In this document: positions 45,801-57,435 of the stretch, piece after piece
How the letters are laid out: every line of letters starts with the position of its first letter
Numbering within the stretch: the first letter of the stretch is position 1
Source: Halichondria panicea
Lineage: Eukaryota; Porifera; Demospongiae; Suberitida; Halichondriidae
Length of the DNA stretch: 64,000 nt
Assembly: GCF_963675165.1 (NCBI RefSeq)
Contig: NC_087377.1
Span: forward strand, 3,564,978-3,628,977
Direction of reading: 5' to 3'
Notes under the pieces: generated by a model
What the model was told of the DNA's origin: nothing
Seen by the model: the letters and a program-made list of their open reading frames with translations, nothing else
Databases searched by the model: none
Program-made: the position numbers and the translations under genes

Positions 45801-48800
45801 ATTTCAGATTTTAACTCAAACAAATAAGCTACTTCTATTCCTAACATATTTTTGGAGGTACACATCTTCAGACAGCCATTTCATAGTGATGATGTCATAT
45901 GATGTAACAGGTGGTGGTCCAATGGAAGCGCCAATAGTTGAACTTTCAGTACCTGCACTCAAATAGATCATATCACTTTTACTTCAGAAGATATGCCACA
46001 AAATGTGAAAAATAAAAAAAATAAAAAAATCTACTCTCTTTGGTTGTTGCACTGGTGCTCAACAGTAAATGTATTAGGAACATCAATTCATCACAAATCA
46101 TCATGATTATAATTCCAAAATGGGTGTATAAATATAAGAGATCGGCCATCATGAACCCCACCAGTAAAAATTGCGTGGATTGACCAGGAAAACATGGAAA
46201 ACTACCAGTACATGTGAATGACGTTGTAACGGACTGGAGTTATGCTCTCGTCTGATTTCTTGTTTCCACGCTTTTTGGTGGGTTCCCCCGACCAATCCTA
46301 GCAATTTTTCACATTGCAAATGTTTTTCTAGTAGGATATAATTATATAGGGTCAGTGGCGGATCCAGACAGGTTCATGGGTTCCATGGACCCCCTTTCAC
46401 ACAAGAACACACTGGAGATCAACTTACCAAGCTAGCAACTCAGCTTGAATGATCTGTAGTTACTAGGCTGATTTCATGCAATTGATATGTGGGCAGGGCT
46501 CTCTAATGCGCATGCTCATTGCTTAGCAAAAGTGACGACCTTTTTTTAACTGTTTTGGAACCTCCCTTTCAACATTCCTGGATCCGCCACTGAGGGTGTA
46601 TTAGGTTGTATTTGGAGGAGGGCCGTTATATATTAGCAACTATAGCCCAACAATTACAACAATTATAATTATCGGTCCCATGCAGGCCGATTGAAATACT
46701 GCCTGGTATCTATTGCATGGGCAATATATAGTACCCGGAAACACCTCTATACTATCTGGTGAAGCAGCTTAGCTATAGCTGTGGCTTATATTTGTTGTCA
46801 GAAGGCTTGCATATACTAGTCTGAAGCCAGAAGAGGCTCTCGTTTACCTGTCGTATGGTCAGGATGTCTGAGCTTGGTTCCTCTACGGGCTCTTTGTACT
46901 GCAAGATTAACCCAACCATATATATACAACCATAGTAGAGATAATTACAGTACAAAGGTTTAACGTAAAACGAATTCCCCATGCGGAACAAAGTTTCAGT
47001 TTGATAATGCGAAGTATCTATTGCTGAACATGCATGTGCTTTATTAAGCATATTCCCCCCACAGAACCTGAACTCACCCTCTACCCACCGGTCCTGACTG
47101 TGCTCAGCTCTGACCCTCCCGATACAACCGCCTCTCTCACTTGTACCTCTGACAATACAAATTTTCCTGTGCTATTCTCAAAAGATTATACCTCACCGGG
47201 CATTACGTCTACCTACCTGGATGACACCAACAGCTCTGTGAGATTGGATTTTGAACTGAACGAAAGCCTTATTGGCATGCTAGAGGGGATGGAGTTCATC
47301 TGTGAAGCCAGGGACCCTGATGATCTTAACTCTACTGTGTCAATAGCTAGTTCCACTTTCAGGAAAGTGTCAGGTAATTTATAGTTGTATAGAGTTCCTT
47401 AGTATAAAGGAGATAATATAAATTAATTACTTGTGTCAATTATATGTACTGATATTGCAGCTCCTCTGTCTCTCTTTGCGATTGAACCAGACAGTAGTAG
47501 TAAAAAAGTTATGGATGGTGTGATTATCAATACAGCCAGATTGTTTGAATGTTTGTGGTATATCAATCCTACACGAACGGATATTGAGCCCATCTCTGAG
47601 ACGTTGTTCTGGAGAATCAACCACCTGGAGACAAAAGAAGAAATAGATTTCACTTCAGATGTTGGTGGCGAGGATTTTATAGTCACTATCCTCGATAATG
47701 GTATCACTCTCAATATTCTCGGCAATTTCCTGGGAAGTGTTTCGTGTATCTATGGCAAAGATAGTATAAGTATCAACGTTGTCACTAACGGTAAACATGT
47801 TTCTATGTATATTATATTTTGTTCCGTTAAAGCGATTCGTAGCAGAACTAGTACACTGCTAGTATAATGTGCATTGTTAGAACATAGAACGTTTCTATGT
47901 ATATTATATATTAAAACGATTCGTAGTAGAACTAGCACTAGTAATGCATCGTTTGACCCATTTATGAATTAGAGTGAGTCCTTTAATTTGAAATGTCCAC
48001 TCTCTTCTGTATTTCTCTCTTCAGCTCTGGTGCCAGGGGTCGACTTTTTCCCCCTTATCTTCCCTGAGGATGCTGTGGAATTGTTTGATAGCGATGATGG
48101 ATGTTCACAGCGGATTTACTCTAGTACTGGCATTCCCTTTGGAGCCTCAGCACACCAATACATTCATGTGAGTTGAAGATAATATTATACACATTTTAAC
48201 ACAAGCACACATACTCCGTTCTTATTTGTGATGACTGTATACCATATTACTAGAATGTTTGCTAGCATAAAACATTTACGAACTTTGCGATGGTTGCATG
48301 ATCGATAATTATTCGCAACAATAAAATCCGCAAAATCTAGACTATTACTAGTAAATACACACAATCCTTGCCAGAACACAATAGTTAGATAGCAAAGGGT
48401 AAATTATCTGCTGATTTAGCTCATTCACACAAAGATTTTTCACCCGCACTATTCTAGTAATACGGTAGTACTGTTTTTCTCTCCTCCTGTAGGTTTGCAC
48501 GAATGGCATGCTGACTGTTGGCACTCCACCTCTCTTTCTCGGCACAGCACAAGAACGATTCCCTACATCCGATATCAGGATCAGCCAATCAAATTTGCTC
48601 GCTCCATTCTGGAATGACCACGATGGCCGAAACCTCGCCTCTAACGTAAAGTACAGAGTGTACAATGGTGCTGCCGGCGATCCAGATTTTATGTATATTG
48701 TGAGATCTTTTATCTCAAATCATGTCGATGCTAAACTATTTGGCAAGTTTGAACCCACCTGGATGCTAGTAGCCTCCTGGACGGACGTTCCTCCGTATCC

Positions 48801-51800
48801 TCACACTGCAACAGACAGAGGAAGAGTGAGTGCTGTGCATGAGGGGTAGTTTCCTTCAGCAAAATCTGTAAATTAAACCACAATGGTTAGATTTTTATGG
48901 GACCAAACCTTCACAAGAGAAAGAGAGGCTATAATTATAATCAGTATATTGAGTGCCCATATATGAATATTTATAGCATGCGCTTTTCAAGCCTCTAAAT
49001 ACGGTTGTGGCGTGGAGCATGCACTTAATTAATTACCTTTGTTCAGAGGTTATACAACACTTCCAGACAGATCGAGGTTGCGTTCTATAGTGCTAAAAGA
49101 GTTAATGATCAGTTGAAATAATTTGTTCTTTTAATTCCCAGAATTCGTTTGAAGCCATTATCATAACTGATGGTGTAGTAACCTTTGCTGTCTACACGTA
49201 CAACTGTGATGATCTGCAATGGGGTCAGTCGCAGAATGGTGACTTTTCTACTATTGGCTACAACATCAATCCAGCCTCGTTTTTCGGCAGTGATAGCGAC
49301 GAATTGCCTTCTTCCCACGATCATCATTTTTCTAACTTACCCATGAGCGAAATGATTGCATGTTCCAGTCTTGCTAGAGGATCACGTTATCATAACGAGG
49401 TGTATTTTGTCGGCCGATCTAAAGATACCACACAATTAGCACGTGCAGAATGTACAAGCTCTATCAACAACGATACTTTGTATGGTGACATCATTGATGG
49501 AACCACACTAAAGGATGGATGCCCTTGCAACTCGGCTCAAGCATCAAGAGACTTTGCCTTTCGTTTCATTGATATGTTTGAGTTGACATTGGACCCTGTG
49601 TATGCTGGCCAATTCTGTGTGACTCCATCATTCTCACGGACAAACACCATTTTCTGTTGCTATGGGTGAGAAGGGGCCATCTAACTCATAACTGACTTAA
49701 GGGAGTACTCATCTCTTGTGTGTTGACGCTTATGAATGCTTTTATTATCACACAGACAAGGAAGTGGATCACTCAACAATGTTGGTGGTATCAGTGGAGT
49801 GGTGGCGTACAGTCCTAGCTTTTTCCCCAGAGAGTTCCTTGATAATGATTACAACTTGCGTCGCAAATGCAGCATAGGAGGTGAAGCTGACACACTGTAC
49901 AGGACTAGACGACCTCCAGTTACCTGTGCCATTTATTCCCCACCAAGAAGAAGTGAGTGGTAAACTAGAGACATGCAGTTAATGGTACGTAAATCCTACA
50001 GAATCCCCTATAACCAGACAGACACCTATTCTTCCCCAAGTTAGCCTCGAATCCAGGCCGATTAAAATACGACCTGGTATCTATTCATTATTGCATGTGT
50101 AGGCGTGGTCCGTACACGCCCACGTACTATCTACTGTGTATATAGCCTAGCTAGCTAGCTGTGGCCCTCTATATGGTGTTGTCGAGAAGGCTTGCAAACT
50201 AGTCTGACACACTAGTCTGAAGCCAAAAGAGGCTCTCATCTACCTCTATGATTGTTGAATGGTCGTGATGTTTTGAACTTGGTTTCTGTACAGACAAGAG
50301 CCTCTCCTCTTCTGGCTTCAGACTAGTATGCCAGCCTTCTCGACAATGCCATAGAGGGCCACAGCTAACTAGCAAGCCTTCTCGACAACGCAATAGAGAG
50401 CATAAGCCACAGCTTCACAGGAGACAAGTAAAATTAATACGGAAAGAAACTAGTAAACAAAATAGTTTACGGTATAAGTTTACGATAATTTCACTAAGGT
50501 AAACGAATCCCCCAGAATCTGGGGGATTCAGTTTGCGCATGTGCACTATCACCAATGCAATAGAGACCAGGCCGTATATTTTAATCGGCCTGGTCTCGAG
50601 GCTATCCTTAAGTGTGCTATTTATCCACAAGAATTTTAGCTACACTTTTGATAAGCAACCCCGTCGGCTTAATAAAATATGCTAGCTCGACGGTTACAAG
50701 CACACAGTGTGCAAATTTTACCTCAAAAATTGATTATGCAGCTGTTTAGCTAAACTTGAACAATATTGATTTGATTGAGCACATACATGCACACATGCAC
50801 ACACCAGCCTTCTGTACGGGTGATCCTCATCTCACCAACCTTGATGGAGCTAAGTTCACATTTAACGGTTGGGGAGAGTACATTCTACTGGAGTTGGAGA
50901 CTGATGACACCACCTTCTGGGTGCAAGCTCGTATGCAACCAATCACAGATTCTCTGGCTACTGAATTAGGTGGTTTTGCTTTCGCTATGAGCAGGGACAC
51001 TCCTGTTGAAGTATGTGAGGGGAATTTAATCGATCACTTATTATGTGTGAATTCTATTTCACAATCGTTTTCCCTCAAACAGATACGCCTGAATGCGTCT
51101 AGACAACTTGAGATCCTAATCAGTGGAGAAGATGTAACGGACCAGCTGGTCAACGTCAGCTCTTCTATATCTACTGACCTCTACTCCGTGTCTCGAAGCA
51201 GTTCCAATTCCATTCTGGCTACGTTTCCGAATGGAATGGGTTTAATGGTGAATCTCTCGAGCATGCTCACCTTCACAGTCATCATCCCTGATAAATATAG
51301 AGGACTAACTAAAGGTATATAACACTCATAGCTGCGTTTTATACTGAGGACCCTGTTTAAATAATTAGTTTGCCATTATATAATGTCGTTTTATTTGTGG
51401 AAATATAAAGTTAGCATAATACAGTACATAGGTTATTTAATGAGTTATGCAGGAATGGTTGGGAACTACAACGGTAATGTCACTGATGATGTCATATTCC
51501 GAAACGGAACTATGGTGCCTATTAGCGAATTTTCCTTTCGGATACTACATCAAGTAGGACTGTCATGTGAGCTATAATTATTGAGCTGTAGCATTTCCAT
51601 AGTACAATAATTATGTGTGATTATCTAGTAATAATTGTTTGTGATCACAGGGCAAGTGGATGCTTCAGAGTCTCTCTTCACTTATCCTGAGGGCTTGACT
51701 GCTGCAGACTTTGCTGTCCTTGACCACGATCCACCCTACCTGGATGAAGTGGTAGCCACTGCATCAGCAGAAGTGCTTCAAATGTGTGGAGACAATGTCG

Positions 51801-54800
51801 AGTGCATTTTTGACTCCATAGAAACAGGGGACATCAATATCGGCCTTGAAACCGTGACAATGATTTCCATAATTGATGAAGATGAAAAGCTAGCATGTAC
51901 GTTAATCCACTTAATACTATTACGGTATGTATAGTCATATGAATTGTATGGCATCATACTTATAATTAAGTGATGCACATGGAAGTTTAAGAAGCTACAT
52001 GTACTATACACTAACCGTCTTGGCAACTGCACTTATATTGCTTCTATAAACTTTACCCACAGCCAACTTCCCTCCTCTCATCTACGGCCCTGTGAGCCTC
52101 TATGTTACGCTGGGGGAAGAGGCTGTACTGGTGTTCAATGTGACTGATGACAAGGGCAGTATCAACGTTACACTGGTGGACGGACTGCCAGCTGGGGCCA
52201 CTCTACTGCCTACCCCTATGGGTGACTATACAATGGAGTTCACCTTCAGATTGGAACTTGATGCAATTGCCGATATTTCTCTCGTGTTTTTGGCTACTGA
52301 TGAGCTGGACGCTGGGTCAACTCTGGAAGTGCAGGTGTGTGGCTTATAGCAATAAAGAGTGTGTTAGACCATAATTATTGAAAGTACAATTTACTAAGAA
52401 TTATATACGTTGAGTTATTGCTGCAATGAGGTTCCGTTGCATTTCCCAATAGATTGTGATCTGTGCATGTGAAAATAATGGCAACTGCACACTGGAGGGA
52501 GTGGTGGATCAGAGTGCAAGTACTGTCGTCTCCAACTGTGTATGCCCTCAAGGTATGGTATAACCTAATTGTCAATAGCGGAATTAATTCATTTTACTAG
52601 ATCTAGTGTAGTAGAAGTGACCTACATGCACACAATACATGCACTGCTTCAGGTTGGGAGGGTGACTTCTGTGAGGATGATGTTGATGGCTGTGCCAACT
52701 TTGACTGTTTCATGAGTGTGGATTGTGTGGACGTCCCTGCTCCAGGAGTGGGGGCAATGTGTGGTTCATGCCCTCCAGGGTATCTTGGAGACGGGTCAAA
52801 ATGCGCTGGTAAGTTTATCATACTGCAAGAAATGCTTTTATATTATGTAGTAGCTATATATCCAGTGTGGTAGTTAATCTGTTATTATACGTCTTATTAT
52901 AAAAGTTTTAAAGTTATTGTGACCAATTAATTGGTAATTGACAAGCTATTAATCTCTCCTCAGATATCAACGAGTGTGATGGTATCCATGGTTGTGCTCA
53001 ACTGTGCGTCAACCAACCGGGAAGCTTTGAGTGTGCCTGTTACCCTGGTTACGAGCTCGTCAGTCAAACACAATGTATAGGTCAGTGGTTGATCACTTTA
53101 ATTAGCTATTAAAAATTTTTAAAGTTGCAATTAATTCCGGGCCCATGATTGCTATGACTTTATCACGCTTGCATATTCTTTCAGACATTGATGAATGCTC
53201 TTCACTCAATGGTGGTTGTCATCAGGTCTGCAGCAATACAATTGGAGGGTTTGATTGCAGCTGCTACGAAGGTTACACCATCAACACCAACAACAGAACT
53301 TGTCAAGGTACAATCACTGCTGTCATAACCTCCTCTTAGACTACTATAGTTTAAATTCTCTTTGCAAATTTATTTCTCTTCTACATGCAGTTGACCCGGT
53401 AGCGATGTGTGATGCTAGTAACAGCTGTGCCCAATCATGTGTGAGATTATCCGGAGTGGAAACATGCGGCTGTTTCCCTGGTTACGAATTGGCGTCCAAT
53501 GGGATGAATTGCACAAGTACGTCTAGTAAAGCTTTTGTATCAACAACTCTATGCTTCGGGAACAGATGGGTACAGTAGTGTATAAATGAAGCCATTAAAT
53601 GTCCATTGTATCGACCTATTTTTGGGGAATGGTCTTTAATTCATAATTATGAGTCTTTACTTTGTCGTATAATGAATAAGACTTTAAGCTTATGAATTGT
53701 CCCCATCTCTCACAGATATCAACGAGTGTCAGGAGAATCCGTGTGAGCAGATCTGCACTGACTTGGAGGGAAGTTACGAATGCTCGTGTCGTGAGGGATA
53801 CCAGCTGTTGCCTGGAGGGAGGTGTACCGGTGAGGGGGTAGCCGTATCATTTCCAGTAATAATAAACTATTCAATCTAGTTATCCTCAGTGGCGTAGCCA
53901 CATGGGTGCAGAGGGTGCTCCAGCACCCCCCTCTGGCCTCAGACTCTGCTCCACAAGTTCCTTAGCTAAGCTAGTAGCTGATATGAGAGAACTAGAGCTC
54001 AACTCAAAACTCCACCTCCAACTAGCTAGCTCCACCTCCAAATATTCAGTGCACATGTGCAAAGGCGCCATGTGGGCTGAGCAGGTCCCCCACAGAGTTG
54101 CACTGACTGTTCAGCAGCTATCGCCATCATCATCATATCACTCTTTGAGTACTTTTCAGTTGAGCCCAGTTCACAGAGCAGCACAGCAACCTGCTAATTC
54201 ACAAGCAGAATCTGGTTAGCAGCTGTATGATTTAATTGTCACAACTCAAAACAATGCATTTTATAGGACATCTTCAGATGAAGATGTGGCTTAACCACCA
54301 GTACCCTCAAAGCAGCAGTACCCTCATTTCTTTAGCCAGATTGCGTTAGAATCAATCTCAGAGCATGTAACAAAATTTTTTTTCTGGGGCACATTTTGCA
54401 CCGCCAGTACAGGTAATTCAGACAATCAGCACCCCCCTCTCTCAAATCCTGGCTACGCCCCTGATCCTATAAGCAGGTCACCCTGTATATATATAGTATA
54501 GCCAGCCAGGTTAATAAGCCAGTGAGAGCTAGATTGTTGTGCAATAAAAAAATTGTACATTTGTATTCTGAGTATGATCGATGCTACTCAGATGTATGAA
54601 CGATGTAATTGTGGCTCAAATATCTCTCTCCATTTACAGATATCAACGAGTGTTTGGTGGCAGCTTTGGACATATTTGCGACTGACCTTTGTAAACCCTC
54701 CATGTTCTGTGTGAATGTTGAGGGTAACTACAGTTGCGAGTGTCTGGCTGGTACACTACTAGTGGAGGGAGTGTGTGAAGCTGGTAAGTACTAGCTATAG

Positions 54801-57060
54801 CTTTAATTAGCTGCATAGTGAAAACCTTGTATTATGTTGAGTTTGACCCAATTATAAGCATGTGCAATAGTGGGCGCTTCTACGATTGTAGTTACAGCAC
54901 TTAAAGTAGGAAGTGGGCCGTTATGTGGGCAGTTATGTGGGCGGTTATATGGGCGGTTGTGTGGGCGGTTATGGGCGGTTATGGGCGTTTCGACGATGAA
55001 CTACATGACTGTATACATCTACACATACACACATAAACACACATATCAGAGGATGTGCTAACCACCACTGCTGCACCACCAGTGACGACTGTGACGACTG
55101 TACCTGATGATACTGACACTATTCCGACTGACGCTATTCCTAATGCCGTTGTCGTAGAGATCAACGGATTCACTCCTTCCACGGTAACAATTACACAAAT
55201 TAATTCCTCATCCTCCAAACATGGTGCATGTCTATGCCTTGGTTTTGCACGAGCAGTGAGGTATAATTATATGGGGTAGTGTGCCTGTGTGTGTTTAATA
55301 GCTATATAAACATTTTGATAATTCCGAGTCTTATCTCTCTCCAGTTCACTCCTGAGAATCAGAGGCGCTTCAAAGAAGCCACAGCAGATGCTGTCAATGC
55401 TTACTGTGAGGACAAGGAGTGTCTGGTAGCATACCCTCAGGCAAGAGCAAGGTGAATTTTAGATTCGTAGAACAACTATATAGGTACTAAGCTAGAGGTG
55501 TTGATTATTGTTTTGGTATAAAAAGCCTTTGTGAATGAACCAAATCAACAATTTTGTTGCCCTTAATTTGCAATCTGTATAGTATTCCGTAAAGGTCTTG
55601 TGTCGTATACCATTGGTTTCTGCAATTTAAATATAGCGAAGTGACTTTTATAGTGCTGCAGTCACGTGGTATAAATCAGATATGTCACACCTACTCGGAG
55701 GATATGCACATCCTCCTCCTAGGTGTGTGGTATGTATATCCTATACATAACTACATGCATGTAACTTGGTTTTTATAGATCCATTTTACAATGTATACAC
55801 GTACCTTGTTGTTAGTGTAGTTGATAATGATGTCATATCTATGTTTAGACTTACCGCTAATTTAGTCTGGAACATTCTAGAAATTTATTGTATGTCATTG
55901 TGACCATGTGCATAAAAGTCAGTCCATGATATCTTTCTTTAAATTTTGTCAATCTGAGAACTTGCTCTATCAAGTCACATTGCAAGCTTTGCTAACACGT
56001 ATGACTGCATGTATAGCGAGTTATTTTAGTATGTCACGTATTGTATACATAGATAGAGCATCACCCGAAAATTATAACTGGTAGTTCATATGAAAATTTG
56101 GAGAATGAAATGTTCCTCTCTATACGGTTTCTTTACCTTCCTTCCTCCTCCCACACTCCACACACATGCACACACTCTTGTCTCAGGAGGAACACTCTCA
56201 CGGCTGACAATCTCTACATTGCTGACATCACTAGCACTGGAGAGTCTAGAGTCAGCTTCAGCTTGTACGCTCGTTTAGATGGTGGCACCATCAGCGGTAG
56301 TGCCTTGGCAACGGCTGTACTGGTAAGAGTCTTTGCAATTGAGTGCTACTGCATGCATAAATTGTGCAACTCCTCTATAATGATCATTATGTGGGTGCAT
56401 TTGTCATAATCTATCCCCAGGATCACCGTGACGAGTACGCAGCCCTAGGCTTTAATGTGGCTAGTGTACAGCTGCCTACAGAATCAACCACCATTCTAAC
56501 AACCAACCAGATCATTGGTATAGCGGTGGGAGGTGGTCTTGGAATCCTAATACTGGTCCTTCTTCTCATTACTATCACATGGTGAGGCTCAGGGATGTAG
56601 ATATTCTCCCCGGTATTCTATATAGATCTAGCATTGTGATGCCCACTTAATTAATTGGCTTGTGCATGCTATAAAACATTAATCAACACAAGCATGCGCA
56701 ATACAATAGTATATAGGCTTATCATAGTAGCTGCAGTGTATGCATATGGGAACCATGCATATGGGAACCATGCAATGATGGATGATCCTCCAGTACGTAG
56801 CAAAGACCAATTTCTGACTTTTTCGAAAGCAAGTTCAAAACTTTCTCTTCCACTCTCTCATTAGTATAATATTTTCCCCTTGCAGGGTTTGTGTAAAGTT
56901 TCGATCAAAGCAACCCATTATTGGAGGAGATCTCACGTATGCTAGCCCTAGTTTTGACATGAAGCCAGTACCCCACGAGGGCCTCGAAGAACAAGCCGTG
57001 GGACTAGAGTCTGAGGAGAAGGAAGGGGATCTCAACTATGAGAGATATAAGATAATTTAA
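33894..57060 (+). CDS. Large MUC4-like transmembrane receptor, gene C (NIDO-AMOP-VWD-EGF)
   Basis: 28 exons: 33894-34122, 40798-41613, 41662-41782, 41858-42081, 42303-42614, 47065-47373, 47461-47790, 48025-48167, 48493-48825, 49142-49665, 49756-49952, 50808-51010, 51083-51314, 51453-51566, 51651-51896, 52063-52334, 52453-52552, 52653-52808, 52964-53080, 53185-53307, 53391-53516, 53716-53829, 54640-54783, 55050-55183, 55345-55451, 56187-56322, 56421-56581, 56886-57060. Phases agree throughout (6198 nt, 2065 aa). Order: signal peptide, TEAP repeats (to 76), 272-residue domain of unknown type, Ig-like modules (349-780; Cys pairs SVTCAS/YYTCRT, SLTCTS/EFICEA), NIDO (about 781-1050), AMOP-like (about 1060-1179; [13 protein letters not shown]), VWD (1180-1362; [16 protein letters not shown]), a [11 protein letters not shown] segment as after MUC4 VWD, seven EGF-like exons (1536-1828; DINEC, DIDEC), Thr-rich/SEA-like part, TM (1985-2008), tail with Tyr2026, 2059, 2062. 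Ligand unknown. Extra exons in the 6.7-kb first intron cannot be excluded. Confidence 0.88.
34008..34120 (+). repeat. 12-bp coding minisatellite (Thr-Glu-Ala-Pro)
   Basis: ACTGAGGCACCA units, about nine, extend exon 1 of gene C. They encode a Thr/Pro-rich stretch likely to be O-glycosylated. Copies I (23501) and D (57436) have a single unit. Confidence 0.9.
34224..34440. mobile_element. Small MITE with TATAGCGCGAAATTTTCG ends
   Basis: Inverted ends in intron 1 of gene C; same family as 31998-32188. Confidence 0.65.
34865..35123. mobile_element. hAT-like MITE, reverse orientation
   Basis: Ends CAGTGGCAGATCC and GGATCCACCACTG. The internal sequence is the reverse complement of 46353-46592. 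The flanking 5-bp repeats are imperfect (ACATC/ACACC). Confidence 0.8.
35242..35500. mobile_element. Foldback MITE with TGACAGGCTCTGGGAAAA ends
   Basis: Inverted ends. Internal sequence (for example GCGTAGGCAATTC) is shared in reverse with 40311-40734, so these two form a family. Confidence 0.8.
36351..38225. mobile_element. 1.9-kb foldback element
   Basis: Ends GGAAGGTGCCATGAAAAAAT and the complement. Arms of about 160-210 bp match, including a TGACGTCA-containing block (36483-36491 with 38028-38036). The interior has no gene. It lies in intron 1 of gene C. Confidence 0.75.
38226..40310. other. Intron 1 of gene C, remaining part
   Basis: AT-rich. No exon or clear element is recognised. Confidence 0.4.
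40311..40734. mobile_element. Foldback MITE with TGACAGGCTCTGGGAAAA ends, second copy
   Basis: The ends are inverted repeats and the flanks extend the symmetry (CATATG/CATATA). It ends only 63 bp before exon 2 of gene C. Confidence 0.8.
43247..43754. repeat. Foldback of about 510 bp
   Basis: Left CTGACCGTGGATAGAGTAGA and right TCTACTCTATCTATGGTCTG are near-complementary. A related sequence (GATGGTTATTCGAGG) occurs near 23300. In intron 5 of gene C. Confidence 0.55.
44014..44307. mobile_element. MULE-like MITE with 9-bp target duplication
   Basis: Long inverted ends (TAGTTGGGCGTGGCTCGACC and its near-complement, arms about 75 bp) are flanked by perfect GTGCTTTTC repeats at 44005-44013 and 44308-44316. 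A 9-bp duplication with long inverted ends is typical of Mutator-like elements. Confidence 0.8.
44573..46331. mobile_element. 1.76-kb near-complete palindrome (foldback element)
   Basis: The two halves are reverse complements across most of their length, centred near 45440. The same 65-codon open frame appears on the minus strand at 44905-45102 and on the plus strand at 45769-45966. The left arm has one extra AATTAT near 44590. No target duplication is seen. In intron 5 of gene C. Confidence 0.85.
46353..46592. mobile_element. hAT-like MITE (reference copy)
   Basis: 240 bp with CAGTGGCGGATCC inverted ends and a perfect 5-bp duplication AGGGT on both sides. Uninterrupted version of 27389-28869. 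Confidence 0.88.
46620..46960. repeat. Fragment related to the element at 50042-50604
   Basis: Shares CAGGCCGATT..., GGTATCTATTGCATG and the AGTCTGAAGCCAGAAGAGGC block with that element, with the same orientation. Confidence 0.6.
50042..50604. mobile_element. Foldback element with TAGCCTCGA..CCAGGCCG ends
   Basis: The left arm (TAGCCTCGAATCCAGGCCGA) and the right arm are inverted over about 50 bp. Inside, CTAGTCTGAAGCC segments are repeated in both directions. In intron 11 of gene C. Similar ends occur near 28437 and 59500. Confidence 0.75.
53887..54463. mobile_element. hAT-like element with CAGTGGCGTAGCCA ends
   Basis: The ends are inverted repeats with a perfect 5-bp duplication ATCCT. 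The equivalent intron of copy II (after 30745) lacks it, which dates the insertion after that duplication. A 105-codon open frame inside (53902-54219) is not convincing as a gene. Confidence 0.8.
54905..54985. repeat. Intron minisatellite (GTGGGCGGTTAT units)
   Basis: About seven short units in intron 23 of gene C; copy II has about three at 31143-31187. Confidence 0.8.
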
Positions 57061-57064
57061 TAAA
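57059..57064 (+). terminator. Polyadenylation signal overlapping the gene C stop codon
   Basis: AATAAA shares bases with the TAA stop. The same overlap occurs in copy I at 29253-29258. Confidence 0.5.
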
Positions 57065-57319
57065 CCGTTGACAAAATAATTATTTAGTGACTATTAGATT
57101 CGCTGCTGAATTGTTTTGTTTTGAGGGTCCTGTAAATATAGTAGATTTTAGCTGCTGAACATTATTTTACTTTAATATAATGTGGTGTGAATATATACGT
57201 ACCTATAATATCATTTATGTTTGCTGCTGAGTCAAAGTGTCAAAAACATTTTGGTGAACTAAATATGCACAGAAAGGTTGCATGTGAACTCTGACAACAA
57301 TGTGACCATGATTATTACA

Positions 57320-57344
57320 TGTTTAGTTAACGATCTTTACATAC
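57320..57344 (+). promoter_or_regulatory. Conserved upstream motif, copy D
   Basis: GTTTAGTTAACGATCTTTAC followed by ATACC, 92 bp before the ATG at 57436. Nearly identical to the gene C motif. Confidence 0.6.
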
Positions 57345-57435
57345 CTATAATAATTTGGGGGTTGGGCTTGTAGCCTGCTTGTATCAATACCCTTGCCAAG
57401 TGTAAAAATAGCTCACTCAAGACCATTCTCTTACA

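Noticed and set aside
44905..45966. Pair of identical 65-codon frames as duplicated small genes
   Set aside because: They are the two arms of one palindrome; the translation has no family resemblance and no upstream signals.
53902..54219. 105-codon frame as a gene
   Set aside because: It lies wholly inside a transposon-like insertion with inverted ends and has no recognisable protein features.
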